NCBI GenBank assembly: GCA_017591395.1
Contig: WEDG01004101.1
Span: forward strand, 62,001 to 126,000
Direction: 5' to 3'
Source: Schistocephalus solidus
Taxonomy: Eukaryota; Platyhelminthes; Cestoda; Diphyllobothriidea; Diphyllobothriidae
Length of the DNA stretch: 64,000 nucleotides
Of this stretch, positions 30,276 to 45,493 are shown one piece after another (position 1 is the stretch's first letter; each line of letters starts with the position of its first letter). The position numbers and the translations under genes are program-made. Under the pieces are notes generated by a model. That model ran no database searches and had not been told where the DNA came from. It worked only from the letters and a program-made list of their open reading frames with translations.

Positions 30276-33200
30276 AAGATCCTTCAGTTTTCGTATTGTT
30301 CGAAATGCGGTCGACTAAAGTGAAGAGGATTCCACCTAAGTTCGCGGATAGGTAGGTCACAGGAATTGAAGTTTCATAAGGCCCCATGGCAAGAGGTCAG
30401 TCAACAGCTAAGGAATTGGCATCCAATTTGCAGAAGTAACTGTAACCTTGCAGTTTTCTCTACTGAATTGGATTTTTCTTGCGTGAAAATGTGCGTTTTT
30501 TCTGGTGCTGGCGGATTCCGTTGAATTTATGGCAGTCCTACAGGGTTCAGTGTTCCCACATGCCAAAAATTATATGGTCTGCCCTTCATGCGTCATAACA
30601 AAAAATAGGTCGGTTATGAATGCGTTAACATGCGATCTCGATCATTCCTTTGCATGCATAGGGGCTCGCCCAAACATGAAATCCAGTCACCGAAATAAGT
30701 GATTTACACATCGGAGGCCTGTCATGTATGTGCTCTTGGTCAAATGAAATACATTAGCAAATAAGGTTTCGCCGTAACAGTGTTTTACGGATGAGTGCCC
30801 ATGTCTCTCATCTGCATTCAAAGTAAAGTCAGGGAGGAACTAGAACATTTTGCCGGTTGGTGTACATCTGCGACAGACTGATACTCTTTCTATCGCGAAT
30901 GTTGTTATTCCAGCAGGAAGGCCAATTTAACCGTGCATTGTCACCCTCTCGTCAGATTAATTACTGATTGACTTTAAGATAACAATGGTTAAAGTAACCA
31001 TATACATTGTTTTTTTACTTCTGTTCTATGCTACGTAAGACTGTAACAGAATAAAAAATTTTATTCTAACCATGGATTAACTACCATGCATGAAAACACA
31101 ATCACAGAACCATTAGGAGGACCCAAATGGAAAATATTGTCGGCACACACCTTCCTAGGAAACTCTGTTTACAAACTCCATAAATTTGAAGCCCAGTCAA
31201 TTGCACAGTCATAACCTGATTCATACGACTTGAGTTGACGTATATATGCAGTGGAGAGAATTTACATGAGAGAGAGAGCATCCCCAACACAAAACTCCCT
31301 TGTGGACACAAAGACGTCTTGCAACGAAAATTAACTACATGTAGTTTCTTCTCTTGCATGATGTTGTCAGGATTGAGAGCTACTTATTTTTTTCCCGATC
31401 TCCAGTAGACTTGCATACACTCGTCTCCTCAAAATGCTTGAAAATAAACGATTTAGGTGCACATTCCTTCAAAGTGCGTTCTAACTCCCTGTTTTCGTTA
31501 TTTCATTTGGTATTAGTGGACCTCGGGGCAGACCTAGTATTGCGACACGCTCACATTAGGTGGATACTTCTGGTGTACTTTAATTCCTCCCTAAACGTAA
31601 ATAAATAAAATCGGATAAGCATGTAATCTGTGCGCATTTCCTCTGAGAACTTGCGCAATGTCCAGAGAAGAATCACCTTAATTTGGGTGTTAATTCTGAG
31701 AGGTATTTTTCTGAGGTGGTAGCAAGTTTGATACCTTTTTAATTTTCCAGAAAAAAATAAACGTTTTGAACAAATTAGTCTGTATTTGATGGTAATTGGC
31801 AATCAATAGAGCAAATAATAATTATAAATAATGAACTGCTTATGTGTTGATGTATATTCCTGGGGGATATTGGCCGACCCTTTCAGCTAAATTGGCTGTT
31901 TAAAAGTTGCCAGCTTCGAGTTTACAGCTTCACAAAAGAAAGAAATTATTGTGTGTACAAAAACATGGTACGTGCAGCCTTTTGATGACTGTAAGATCAA
32001 TTTTACTCCTACTGATTTTGCTCAGCAAGATTAAAATAAGGGATTTGGTCACTTTTGGCGATTGCTTATGGAAACCTGATCACAAATCAAATACAAAACC
32101 GAAGTTAAAGGCCAATGTGAAACTCAACCTTATATCTCATAAATTTATGCTTTCTGTAGTCTAGTTATCATATGATTTACTTGCTATATCGGCGCGTAAT
32201 AATAAATAAATGCCTACGGATATTAACTTACCTGAACACGTGGTTCTTTTAGTGGTTTTTAATATTGTAAATACCGGAGACTCAGCGAGCTAGCGGCAAA
32301 AAAATGAATTAGTTACAGGGCCTGGGTGGCCAGGAAGTGGCCACCGTAGCTATGGATGAATCCGCAGCACGTACGGCAACAAAAAAGCAGTGGGCATCTG
32401 TGAGCACTCTTAGTTTCCCCCGGCAAAAGTACTTTTAACATCATATGAAAGAAATAGAGCTTTCTATCAGTGTAGTTTTTGTTTTCATGCAGGAACTTAT
32501 CATTCTCAGCCCTAATGGCCATCTAAAAGACATGCAAATGACAGACCACAGTCCTTCGGTCACCCGAGCTGCGGATTAAGTCGTGACATAGTCAAAAGTA
32601 GTCGCGTTGAATGGCTTCGTGAAGATATACTCTCTGGGGTTCTTTGATTTAAAGTGGGCGTCACCAGCTGACCACCCTTGCAACAGGTTAAGGAGACTGG
32701 ATTATAGTGGAAGAAACTGTTTTGTATGTCAGATAAAATTCACTGCATTGGCACGCATCTGTGGTTTCATGCCTGCTGTATGTGACAGTGTTTCCAGACA
32801 GACGCCCGAACGCGATTGAAGATATTACTGCCAGATGGTCCTTGACTACGTACGCGTCAAACCTGAGAGTCTGCTTCTTTTCTAACTGGTTCTCACTGAG
32901 GGTGAATCTGCTGCCTTTAGGCAAGCCAATGGTCTGTCCTTAAGCTCTCATGAAAAGCCTGTCGTCCCCCGGAGCATCTGTCGTCCCGGTGTCATCAGCG
33001 AAATAGGTTCTCGGAGGATTTCTTCCGTTGACATGTCACGTCACTTCCCCCTTCCACCGCCCCCGGTGTCCTCACCCAGTCCCTGACAGGATCTTAGGGC
33101 GCAGCTCTCGACGGAATTTCACTTCCCCATATATTTCACGCGACGCTCCAACAGCACTGTTGGTCGGTGCACGCGACTGCCACGACAGACGCGAGCTGAG

Positions 33201-34802
33201 ATGCCAGCGAAGAGGGGCGGCACCTCCATCAAACACTGAATTGGCTATGCTTTCTCACGGCCAGAAAAGACCTCTCCACCGGAGACTCGCGAACTGCGCG
33301 TGATTTTTTCGATACCGATCTGGGGAGTGGAGGGTAGTTGAGTCTTCAGGCGCCTGATGCTGGCATTCTTTCGTATCCCGACAGGGCATCTGAAGATACC
33401 GTGTTGAATGACAAGTGTCGAAGATAGTCCCATTGATAAATTACTATCCGCCACCTTACAGACTATATGAACGTATGCTAAGGGGATTCAACGTCGCAGA
33501 ATACTGTTTTCCGTTTGGATATCTTCCCAGAATACCCATGAAAGCACAACTAATTGCTTAGTGTCATTTTCTCTTTCATCGTCTTTACTTGCTTGGCTTC
33601 AAGCATCCTTACTGGAGAAGATGCAAAAACAGTTTATGGCGACAGAACCACCATAAGTGCTGGCCCACGCTGTGATGAGGAGGCAGGTGAGCAGTGGGCT
33701 CCTCCCCATTTTGTCCACGATGTCAACATGCGGAGGAAAATGGCCGATGGTCGACCCCGCTTGCTCAGAAATGTGGTTTGTGTTGACTAGATCAATATGT
33801 CTGACCAACTAACCGGCTTTTCTTAAAGAAGCTTTGTATTTTGCCAGCAATAATACAGATATTCGAACGCACGCAGATTTAAATATTAAATGTGCTATAA
33901 TTACGGTGTGTTTGAAGCACCCATGCAGTGATTTCTGGGGGACATGGAACCAGGTACCCTTGTATTACAGGTGGACTTGCTCTATATTCCAGGGAAAAAA
34001 GTTTGAAGGCTATGACTTCTGTTAAGTTTAGCGTCAGAACCCGGCAATAGGTACCACTGGAATTTAGCGCAAAGCCACCTGATACACATCTGATGTGGAA
34101 GGTTTTTATATACACGTAATGCAAAAACTATCCTTTTGGTGGAAGTTTGAGAACAATACTAAGCGTACACTATTCACTGAAATCGCATGGACTGAATCTT
34201 AATGGACTCTATCGTCAACTAAAACCAAAAGATAATTTTGAGGATGAAAATGTCTTCCAATACATACAAAATCATGTTATTATAATTGCATCTGCTCAGT
34301 TTATTCACATTTTTCAGCTACCGATCATCCTGTCGACTTGTTTCCTAGTGAAAACTGTTATTGCTTTGACGTCTCTATCAAGAAATCAATCAAAAATTTC
34401 TTCGTATTATCATTATTAAACAACGCCAAAAGGATAAATTAGAGCAAATTCTCGTGAAAACGTCTCAGAATCTAAACTTTAACTGTAGGCTGTTAGTTAA
34501 CCACCATTGCTCAGTTGTAATTAATACTTTGAGCATAGTAAATTGTAAATTCAATTAAAGAAGTATTCTTCAACAGCACTTAACTTATGTTGTTCTTTTT
34601 TCGATAGCCTTTATGTACTTCTAAAATTTAAGTTTACTCATCTCACAGGACTGATTGCATTTTTTCAAAATTTTTTTATTTCTTAACTGCATAACATTAT
34701 CATAGGGTTTGACTAATGCGTTTGGGACGGTTTCCGAGAGAACAAAGATGCTCAGTAAAGTGAAGCACCTTTTATTATCTACGCCAGGTTCTGTGTATGG
34801 TA
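30276..34802. other. No recognisable gene
   Basis: Scattered open frames under 95 codons on both strands, none with recognisable motifs. It could be intron or intergenic DNA. Confidence 0.45.
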
Positions 34803-34866
34803 AGTAGATAGATAGATAGATAGATAGAAAGAAAGAAAGAAAGAAAGATATATAGATAGATAGATA
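34803..34866. repeat. (GATA)n/(GAAA)n microsatellite
   Basis: About six GATA units, five GAAA units, then more GATA. Simple sequence. Confidence 0.95.
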
Positions 34867-37800
34867 TCAATGTCTCGCTGTTGATTGAGTGAAAGATAGA
34901 TACAAGTCAAACTCAGATGAAGAAAGTTTAGTTTAACATATTCGTGTGATAGGACATTTAACTCCAGCTGATAAAAGTCTGTATGTAAAGTTGGAATAAC
35001 GAGATAATATTTTTTGGGGTTCGCAATGAACAGCAAGAAATAGCTTGCTGGTGTTCGCGGACGGCTAAAGAAAACCCAATACCACCAAGGGTCCTCGCCA
35101 AAACCTCTGGGTTAAGGATAAAAGTTTGACTATAGCTAGGAAATAGACAAGCTTAAACTATTAGCGTCTTTATATCTTTATTTTCACATATATAATTGGG
35201 TGAACTAACAGAACAGGTCTTTATAACTTGTAATATGAATTCTAATTTTAAAATTTAACGTCCGGCAAACTTTTGATGCGGTATTGTATATTTACTATTT
35301 CCTTTGTGACCGAGAATTGACGAACCAGTGACGCCGGCTAGACGCATCCGGATTCCTAAAAATCGTTGATGTCCTCCATTGTGTTGATCGATGTACTCCA
35401 AAATAGGTTCATTGATTTTCTGATTCTGTAGACTCAGCCAAGCCTACACGGTGTTGATGACTATTTGAAGATAAAGCCCGCATGGAGTCTTAAAATCAGC
35501 TCAGTAAATGGCTCTTCCTCAAGAATGAAAGAAGTAAACGAAGTTTATTACCTCCCGTAGTCATATCAAAACCATAAACATGAATTATTTACGTAAGACA
35601 TCCGTCCTTTTCAGACCAGCCTATGTTTTCCGTTTTCCAGTCGATGATTTTAAACTCGCATTCCAGTGAATGGATGCGACTTTTCAGTTTTACATCGCAA
35701 ATATGGTGTAGCAGCTCAGGTTTGAAACCCATCGCAACCCAACTTCTTTGGCGCATGAACCTTTATTTCACAAGTGACTTCGGTATTTTGTGCCTCCCAA
35801 CGTCGAGGGAACAAGGTAATTTCATACTAACTCCTGAAGTAGCATTCTACGACATCTCAAAAAGGACGGTTTGAACCACATCCACCAAATCAACTCGGCG
35901 CCACATTTTGACAGTGTAAATTATACGCTTATAATTAAAAGTAACCGTGACAGCTAAGCAGTTTGACTGCCCAAATGGGATTACTGGAATCCTCCCAAAA
36001 TAACTTGGCTGTATGCTTTTCCAGAGTACTCAGATTAATCAGTTAAGCTGTTCTTTCAAGGCTATGGATGTCAACACGAAAACTTACTACATATTTTGTT
36101 TGACATATTAGTTTGGCTTGTGATGAGATTTTGACCAGGATTTATATTATGCGGAAAAGTACTGCAATGATAGTGCATCCTATGCGATGGAGATCCACGC
36201 ACGGAGCTGCCACCAATTTTTACCACAAATTTAATACTGAAGAAAGAATTCATGGTGTGAAACGAGTGCACATAAATGTCCATGTTTCGGTCTCTGGCTG
36301 CTATGAGAGTTCATTTAAATTATCAAAGCCTTACAACGGAACTAATACAAAGACAGGCACAGAGATTTGATATACCCAGGTGAGCCACTCTTTTGAATTC
36401 ATCTAAGTCTTTTTTCCTAAAACATTATTACGGATGCTGTGTCCTCAACGTACCACAGCTGATCCTCATTGAGAAAATCCACAGTGCTCATGGTGTACAA
36501 AATAGGTAAAATTTGGTTACATTGTCACTTAGTATACCTTTGGCCTAGCTGAACGTGGAGGCTGACTAATAAGAGACCTCGAATAGATAAGGGTCCAAGA
36601 CGAGTGTAGGATTGTCCTTAACCCTGGTGTTAGCATAGTTGGAGCCGATAAATCAGGCATAATTTTATGCGGTTGCAGCCCGGGCCGAGAGTGTAACTGG
36701 TTGGGTACGTTAAATGAGTGTGAAGTGTTCATTTCATTTTTTCATCGTCTTCGTAGGGAGATTTGCTCAATTTTCTGCAGTTTATTGCTATGCGACTGTC
36801 TACTTGGACTATCAACTAGAGCTCCAACGTATGACGTGATCGTCCGAATTCCATCTTGAAGGTCATTCCTTTCTGAAGTTTAACATTCCTGACCTTGACG
36901 GACAGATGATGAGTTTATAGCTCAAGTGGCATTCTGTGTGTTTTGTTTGCTACGGTTGAGCCGCAGTATTCCGAGTTATATAAAGGCTGTGCACAAGCTA
37001 GTGCAACCAGAGAGCTTAATGGGACCGGTGAGTGCTTCAAACCTTTGTGGACTAGTGAGCAGTCTTCTGAAACATAAAATAGTTACCCCTATCTTTCCAC
37101 ATTTTGTTATACGTCCGTAGTCTCTTTACGTTTTTTTCCTTTGGCTTAGGAGAATTAATGGAACACCCTCGTAATTCTGATCACTGCCCTTCTCGCATCT
37201 TGGATCTTCAAAGTTTGCATAAAAATTAGACTGCATTTAACGATGAACAATTTTAGCGATTTTAGCAACTGCAAGTGGAACCTTGGATGCTGTCATTGTC
37301 TCGTGTATTGCCGATTTCGTCAAAATAATCCACGGTGAGACTGGCACGTGGTACATTTGCGAAAATACAAACGAGATCGTTTCAAATTTGATAACCTGTT
37401 AAAATAAGAGTGTTATTATAGCCTATATCGACAGACTGACTACGAATTGTGTTTTCCAGCTCAATTTAAACACAATAAGGGTGCTAAGCTTCTATTCCAT
37501 AAGAATAAGTCTCATATCTTTTATTTTATTTAAGGCCATTTTGCTAACATTATCTACTCTATCACCTTTATAGCTGTTAAGCACGGCTTAGGATATCCAC
37601 TTATGTTTTAGTTCAGTTTGGCAATTTGTTTTTATAAAATCGGGATTGAAGATATGGTCCTGCTGATTCAAGAGAGATGTTCAAATAAATTTTGTTTATT
37701 TCTGTTGTTCAAAACCTGGTTTATGCAAGCACCTCTTGCATATCGATTATGTTTGGCAACGGGTCGTTTTGCATTTAATTAAATAAACACCTAGTAAATT

Positions 37801-40800
37801 TCGTAAAACAATTTGAGGTTCATAACATAGTACTAGTAGGGGCATTTTTCTTGGGTCTTTTAACTTAATGACATGGGTGAGGGCTTGTTTGTTTTGCTTT
37901 TCCTAACATCATATTTTAACAACTTTGACATTACCTTTAAACATAGCTGTTCGGCACAGGCCGCCATACGTTAGTCTTCTTTTCGAATGGACTGACAAAA
38001 TAATTGAAAATAAATAGTCAGTTTATTGATAAGCGTCGTTAAAAAGACAATTCTAACAGTTGGAAACCGGAATTTAGATTTATGGTCAATTCTTCTGAGC
38101 ATTCTTTCGCTCTACCTCTGCATAACCACCTACGGTCATTTTTTCAATTATATTCCGATATCAGCTGCCTGTCGGTAAATTTTCCCTATTTTTTAGCAAA
38201 ATGCCGCACCAGCCAGTGGAACGTTTGATGGGAGCCCAACAAGGACATTTTTAGCACTAATATCAAAAAGATAGAGAGATGTTTCATTTTCTGGGGTTGC
38301 AATTCCCCGATACGGAATCCTCTATGTTTCATTAAAAAATGGTCGGAGCATTGTTTACTAGGTTTATTAATGTTAGCTGAGTTATGAAATAGAAGTTGGT
38401 TATCCTCCCTTCTTTACTGAGACACTGCGGAAACTTGTCTGTCGGTATGAAAGGGCTCATTATGGTTTTCAGATGGAAACTAAAGAATTTACAATTATCA
38501 AAGAAAATGTCATCAAATAGACGTTAAAGAACATTTTCTCCCAGTCACTCCTTTCGTAAATAAATTTGTTCCTCCTTACCTCGCCGCATTCAGTCATGGA
38601 AAGTGGCGTTTATAGTATGGGGTAGAGGCCTTTATTTACAAAAATATGCTGAGGAATACAAAATGACCTTGAAGAAGTTAGTGAATATCGCTTCTATGTG
38701 TATTTACCCTAAGAGCATACATTTAACAGTAATGTGTTTAAATTTCAAACGCAAAATTTCTTGCTGGCTGCAATTCCACTGTTTCTCGTTATTGGCAGTG
38801 TCTGGATTATCACGAACGGCAATTAGAATGCATGTACTAAGAAGATAGGTAAATAATGTCTTTTGTATTCTAATGCATTTTGACAAGTGATGCATTTTTC
38901 TAAACAATGATTTCATAGTTATGCAAATTACATATATATTTTGAGAACTCTATCACATATGTACACATTCTAAGCATGTATGCCAGAAAATGCAGAATAT
39001 CCTCAAACTTCGGTCGCTGGTGTTCACTAGGGACGACCTCAGCTCTCTTTTGCGCCAAGGGCAAAACAAGCACGCCTTGGCCTCCCACAGAGACTGCGGC
39101 ACTTTACCGCAACCAAAAGTACCTGAATGCCATTGCAGTGTGCATAAGTCATGCTGAGCCGGCAATCGCCGCCGGTAGGTGGATGCAGTGAAGCGGACTG
39201 GTGGATGGACGACCGGTGGAGCAGTCCTCACAATTTTTCTGGATTCTCGCAGTTCAAATCCTATATTATTGTCAGAGTCGAAAGGACCCTCTGACAGCAA
39301 TACGCTCCTGCACCCTACCTCCACAGTGCATTCGGAGGTTAGCCTTATCGTGCGTAGACAGTATGTTACAGGTACTGTCAGGTAGCCAGCTGGAATCTGC
39401 CCCATCACCGGTATCCTGCGATGGAGCAGCTATGCGGTCTTGTCAGTGTGCGCAATTCCACCCCCCTTCCAAAAAGGTAGCCATTAATCCACAGGCCTCA
39501 CCTTCACGCACTCAGCCTTGCCAGGTAAACGAGGCTATTAGTTTTAAATCAGGTCACGAATACGCAGAAAATAGATGGAAGACTTATGTCCGGGAAATCT
39601 CACAGAACCTGAAATACAGTAGATTGCCTAACTCATGAAATTTCGAGATAAAAATGTGAGGTGGTTGTATGGCACACATTTCATGGTGCTATTCTAGTTT
39701 GTAGAATTGAACTGATGCGCAGAAAACTGTTTACTAATGAGGAGCTTACTTCAGGTCTGTTTATTCAAGGGAAAACGGGGCTAAACAGGGCCAACTCCGG
39801 CGGTTCTTGCTATCCAGGAATTTTCCTCCGTTATTGTATGTTACGACCAAAACATTTTTTTTCTGTGCGTTGTACTATAAATGAACATTAATATAAGCCG
39901 GAGACATTTAGTATTTCAAAAAAAGGTAATATTACTTTGTAAACCATAGTATCCCGTCTTTTTAAGGTTGGTAGTTTCTTTACTGCCGTAAAACTTTTGG
40001 GGACGCAGTGTGCGCTGATTTCGCGAAACGCCATTTCTTGTGAAATCCGTGAGATTGCATGCATCAGGGCAGATGCTGTAGGTTTTTCAAGAGACGCCAT
40101 ATCGAGGCTTTGGTTCAGGTAGAAAAAAGTATTAAAAACCTTTTCTTGTTGAAAAGGTTCCTAACTGAGTACGAAACGGGAGGCCCAAAATACGGTTGCT
40201 GCTGGACAGGAAATGGAAAGTGTCTCTATATCGAATCGCTTACATGGCAATTTCTTCTTGATGGTTTCACTCTGTCATCTTTTACACTCTTCTAACTGAT
40301 TTTCTTATTAGGACGGCACTTGGAAACGTCAACCTCACGTGTTAGTACCAGGTGGCTCAGAAGATACGTACGTTATAGTGTTACTATAAAAGAATAGATG
40401 TAAAATATGGTCCTTTTCCTTATCCTCCTCCTCTCCTCCTCCTCCTCCTCCTCCTCCCTCAGGAATCCAATTTCCACAAGAGGTTGGACTGAAACACAAG
40501 GGCGACAACCAGATGTAAGTCATCGATTCAGGAACGTTTGTTCAGAATCTTTCCAATGAGCCGGGTTTTTCACGATACAACGTTGGGGAAGGTTAACGTC
40601 AAGTAGCAATCTGTGCTGCGGCATATCCACTATGTAGGCTTGGTACTTCAACTCAGTGTCTTGGTGACAAGTACTTTTTGGTGACGAACTTATTGTCCCT
40701 CGCTGAAGCATTGCTATAAGAATATGTTCTCATGGTGCATTATTATTGGAGAAGAGACGTGGGAAATATTTGTTTCAAAGTTTAATAGTCAAAACACATT

Positions 40801-43800
40801 CCGTGTGTTCACTGAAATGCATAGGAAATAATGCAAAGTGAATCACTGGAACTGAACCCAAAAGTATATAAAACATGCTTTCCTTCAGGACAAAATTTTT
40901 AAAAAACACGTAAAAGAGGCAGACGGAATTTTCTTAATAAAGAATAATCGCTCTTTTCTCAACTCCATTCGGGTGCTCAGAAAAAGTTGTCTGCACAAAA
41001 AATAGATATTCGGTTAGTGAACGCTGCCTCAGGCAACTAGTTTTCCAGACTTCACACAACCAACTTTAAACCTTTTTAGTCACTCCAATTTCGGTTAGGG
41101 AATGTAGTTCTCTCGAGAATGGTCCTTCAGTTATTAAAATGTTTTGGTGATAGTATTTTATATAGAAATAATTGACATATATTAAACCTTCAGACGTTTT
41201 TACAGCTGGAAATTGTTTCAGTCTTTCAGAAGCACAAATGAGCAGTCAGTAAAAAGACAAAATTAATGAGAAATGTCAAGTTATCAACAACACCTCCCCC
41301 TTAAAAATCAGGTCGCTGGGTCGCTGGTTAATGCCCCTTAAAAATAACCATACTCCCGAGTAACACCGTTGATGTGCGGGGCAGTGCGCGGGGGCTAAAA
41401 GGCTGGGAACGCATGATATCGAATCGCGGCGACATAACTGGTTCATAATTAATCTGCAATTGACAGGATAGATAGGGAGATGCTTCCCAAACTAAAAAAG
41501 ACTGAATTTATCTGGTTTATCTCAAGATATCATTTATTTTCTGACTTACGATGATCCGTTTGACGGAGAGGAAAGCCCCGATTCAGTTGGAGACCATGAA
41601 AAGAGTGTCTCAAACACATATAAGGCAGAAACGGTATGAGCTTCGAACTATGGTATGCACTTTTGAGAAAGCAATTCTCATAACGAGTTTTTATTGATTT
41701 AAGTCGAACAAAGGCGTCCTCGCCGAGTGTCGGAACTTACTGGGACGGTCATTTTCAAATGACCAGAAATTTAGTAATTGAAGAGGTGAACCCGAATCGA
41801 CCTTTTGTTTGATGGTGCTGGCGTCCCGTCCGTTTAACTTAAACTGTGGGCCAAGTGGTCTCGTGTTGCAGGTGTGTCCATTAGTCTAGTTTAGTCTACA
41901 GCTATCCGAGGAGTGCGGGAATCAGCCAACAAAGCTTGGAGAATTTCATACTTGCTTGTACTCTCTTGCTCGTTACCTTATGCCAAGAGATGGAGGCTTT
42001 CGTAGGTCAAACATATATGTGGGACCTGTGACGTCGAGGACTACTCCAGCAACTAGAACTGTTCATAATAAAAAACCCTAATTGTTATAAAACAGAAGAC
42101 GGAGAGTAATGAAGGTGGGTATGTACTACACACTTTGTAAGTTGCCAGGAGTGAGTAATCAGCTAAAGAGACAAACCAAAGCTCCACGACAGAGATTTTT
42201 GTGATTTAACGTTTGGCATGTGTGCATGTATCACACGAGAATTAGCATCAATGTCGAGTGAGAGATTGATTGAATGAATCACTGGCCTGTGGATGCCCGT
42301 GGTTGCGTGCGCACATGAACGAAACTTTGCCTGCTTATGGGCCCAGCACCACGACACCTACCTTCGGGATGACTCACATGGCGTGGCCGGCAAGCCTGCC
42401 AGCAACTAATGTGGGGGGTCCTGTGGGGTGCGGCCGTTGTGTCAACCTGACACCTGGAGCGATGTCCTCCCCCCAGAGGCGGATAGGGGGTGAGTGATGT
42501 ATCGCCATACTAGCCAGCCGCAACACAATCGGCGGCAGGATCGTATGCGATGATGTGATGCTGGGTTGGCGCCAGTCTCTGTTGGCCAAGCAACCGCCTG
42601 AGCTCCAGCTGAACGGCCAGCCGATGGACCCTTCCCGAGGTAGAGCGGTTTGGCCTCGTCAGGGCTGGAATTGTCGATCTCTCCGTTCTGCTCTATGGCA
42701 AAACCATTATCGCGTTGTTGAAGCATCTTGTACCAACATGTGTGGCGGAAGGGAGGTTGGAGTTGACTAACCAGTATGAGTTTTTAGGGCATGGCTGGAA
42801 ATGCCCGAGCATGCATGATGTGGGACCCTAGTATGAGAACATGAGACCCACATGTTTGTTGAGGCCCGGGAGGGTTCATCTATTTATAGGAGACAACCAA
42901 TCACTGGACGTTCGTATGGAATTCCGTATATCAGTTCGGCTGCATGAAAGAGATATATTTTTGAGCATGGAACGAAGGGACAGCATCAGTAAGAGGAAAT
43001 TAATCGGCTGCCAGATAAAGTCCGTCTGAGTCACCAAAGTCGTATTTGGTTGTTGCTGGAAGCGTTAGATGAGTTCATTTGCTTGGAGGTTGTACATTTT
43101 CAGAGATGGCTGAACGAAATAATACGAACACGAGTTCAGATTATGGTCAGTTGTGGCAGTTGTGGTACACCTAGAGTAGGTAGCCAAGAGATGAAAAATT
43201 CTTTAACTGCAGATAACTTGGGGATTTTAGCAACAGGCCCTCGACTAAGCACGCCAGTATCGGTCAGCAGATATTACTAACTGCTAGAAGAGGGAGGAGA
43301 ATATAAAAACTCGAGGCGTACATAACTGAGGCGTCCGTCATGCGTCCAGAAACGTACCTACCGTCAGAACGCTAAACTGAAGAATATTAACCCACTTATA
43401 TAGAAGGCAGTAAGGTGTCCAAGGCTGAATATCCTCGACCAGGCGGCACAAGGCAGTTCGGCCGACGATGAATTTCACTGCGGTCCGAACTCGATGTTGG
43501 TGTCGCTTATCAAGGGGCGTAAAACACTTTGTATCACATGGCCGCAGAGATGAGAGGGCTTTCGTGATCGGTCGACCGATTACAGGGTCAGTGGGCAGAG
43601 GGAGTCCGGGCAAAAGAGGAAAGAATCCCCAAAGCAGACCTGGAGAGTTCATCGTCGCCAAACCTTCAGACTTGTGCCATGGCCATGAAGCGAGTAATGA
43701 GTGTTATCTTGGAATCATCTGGCTCGATGCATGGTGAAACATCGCAACCAAGTTCTCCCTCGCATCACTATGGTAAATGTCACGGGAAAACTCTCCATTG

Positions 43801-44784
43801 AAGCCAAATTTAAGAATTTCCAGAGGAAATCGTTGATCCGCAGTCGCTTAAAGACAAAAATTATTGGTTTAGGATGGGAATGAATAAAGAACTTAGAACA
43901 ATGCTGAATGACACAGTGGATAGCCAAACGTTTCTGACCGAAGACAATATAACTGGGCTAAGCCTGTCTGCAGGAGGTTGGAAACACCACAACAAGTTTG
44001 CTGGAGGGGTGCACTTTGATAATTACGAGATAATCCGTCATAAGACAAAACTGGGCTCATTAGACAGTCTGGAACTTTACGGTTCCTGCTACCAGGACAC
44101 TTTAATGTCGGAGTCGAACCCTCAGAACAATTATCGATTTTAGGTGTATGATAATCAGGGTCAAAGATTGCTACCGGTAGGTCATCGAGGTAACCAAAGA
44201 CGAAGTCGACACAACACCGAATTTGACCAATATTTGACTAGTCTGGGCTATATTCTTAAAGACAACTGGTTAGCGAGTGAACTAAAGTATTTCGAAGGGA
44301 TCTGTGACGGCGGTTCTGGAATTGTCGACGACTTTGATCATGTGTGTTGGCTAGCACAAGCAGCAAAACAGAAAGCTTGTACAGGATGCGAACCAGTTAT
44401 CTCTCATTTCCGTGATCAATAATCGTTACAAAGTTGCCAGTTCACTGTCATCTTCTTTGAAACACGATGGAGGGACGATGTTTAAGGGCACTGTACATTC
44501 GGATGATGTCGAACTCAGTTGCATGCTTGAACTCGGCCTTCAACTACTCAAGGCAGCTGGAACAATAAAGCCTGCTGACAGGAATGGCCTTTTGCGATGA
44601 CGTGAACAATGTCTGCAGGAAAGATATAAACTGCTGCTGCTGCTGAGGTAAGGATGCCTTGTATGGCCATCTAAACTGGACACTGGAATATGAACGCCCC
44701 ACCCTCTTAAAGTAGGTGGCTTTGTGATAAATTTCTGGAAAGGTAAATATTCACATGTCTTACCCATATCACCAATCATAACTC
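34867..44784. other. No recognisable gene
   Basis: About 10 kb with only short open frames. A (CTC)n tract lies at about 40424-40458. The GC-richer stretches 39.0-39.5 kb and 42.2-42.8 kb look like old dispersed repeats or possible exonic sequence, but I recognise no protein family. The run of plus-strand frames 43468-44422 carries no motif. Confidence 0.4.
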
Positions 44785-44940
44785 AAAACTAAACTGTAAT
44801 CCTAATCTTAACACTAGCCCTACCCTAAACCTAAACCCCACAGCTACCACGAACTCAAACCTTAATCCTTAGCATAATCCTAATTTTAACCCCGGCCTTG
44901 GGTCTAACCTTAACCCTAGCCCTCATCTGAATACTTAACC
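44785..44940 (+). repeat. Degenerate telomere-like (CCCTAA-type) tract
   Basis: Repeated variants of CCCTAAAC, CCTTAA and TAACCCTAGCCC over about 150 bp, the C-rich strand of TTAGGG-like DNA, heavily mutated. It lies directly before the trinucleotide block. Confidence 0.6.
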
Positions 44941-45017
44941 TACTTTCACCGGGATCTGGTGCATGTGTACTGTGGATGGGTCCTGTTGCCGTGTCCTGTT
45001 CAGGCAGCCATGCAATG

Positions 45018-45454
45018 CATCCTTACCGCTACTGCTGCTGCCGCCGCCGCTGCTGCTGTTGTTGTTGCCGCTGCTGCTGTTGTTGTTGATGTTGCTGCTA
45101 CTGTTGTTGTTGTTGTTGTCGTTGCTACTGCTGTTGTTCTTGTTCTTGTTGCTGCTACTATTGTTGTTGCTGCTGCTGTCGTTGTTGTTGCTGCTCCTGT
45201 TGTTCCTGTTGCTGCTGTTGTTGTTGCTGCTACTGCTGTTGGTGTTGCTGCTGCTGTTGTTGCTGTTGCTGTTGTTGTTGCTGCTGCTGTTGGTGTTGCT
45301 GCTGCTGTTGTTGCTGTTGCTGTTGTTGCTGCCGCTGCCGTTGCTGCGGCTGTTGTTTTTACTGTGGCTGTCACGCCGATGCTGTTGTTGTCGCTGTTGC
45401 TGCTGCTGTTGTTGTTGTTGCTGTTGCTGCTGCTGCTGTTGTCTTTGTTGTTGG

Positions 45455-45491
<37 letters not shown>

Positions 45492-45493
45492 CC
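45018..45493. repeat. Compound CTG/TTG trinucleotide repeat, about 475 bp
   Basis: An almost unbroken trinucleotide tract mixing CTG, TTG and GTT. All frames stay open across it, which yields poly-Leu, poly-Val/Ala, poly-Gln and poly-Asn/Ser readings on the two strands. None of these frames has non-repetitive protein sequence beyond short ends, so I treat it as simple sequence, not a gene. Confidence 0.9.

Noticed and set aside
39160..39270. Possible tRNA-like box B (AGTTCAAATCC near 39252)
   Set aside because: No convincing box A at tRNA spacing and no cloverleaf.
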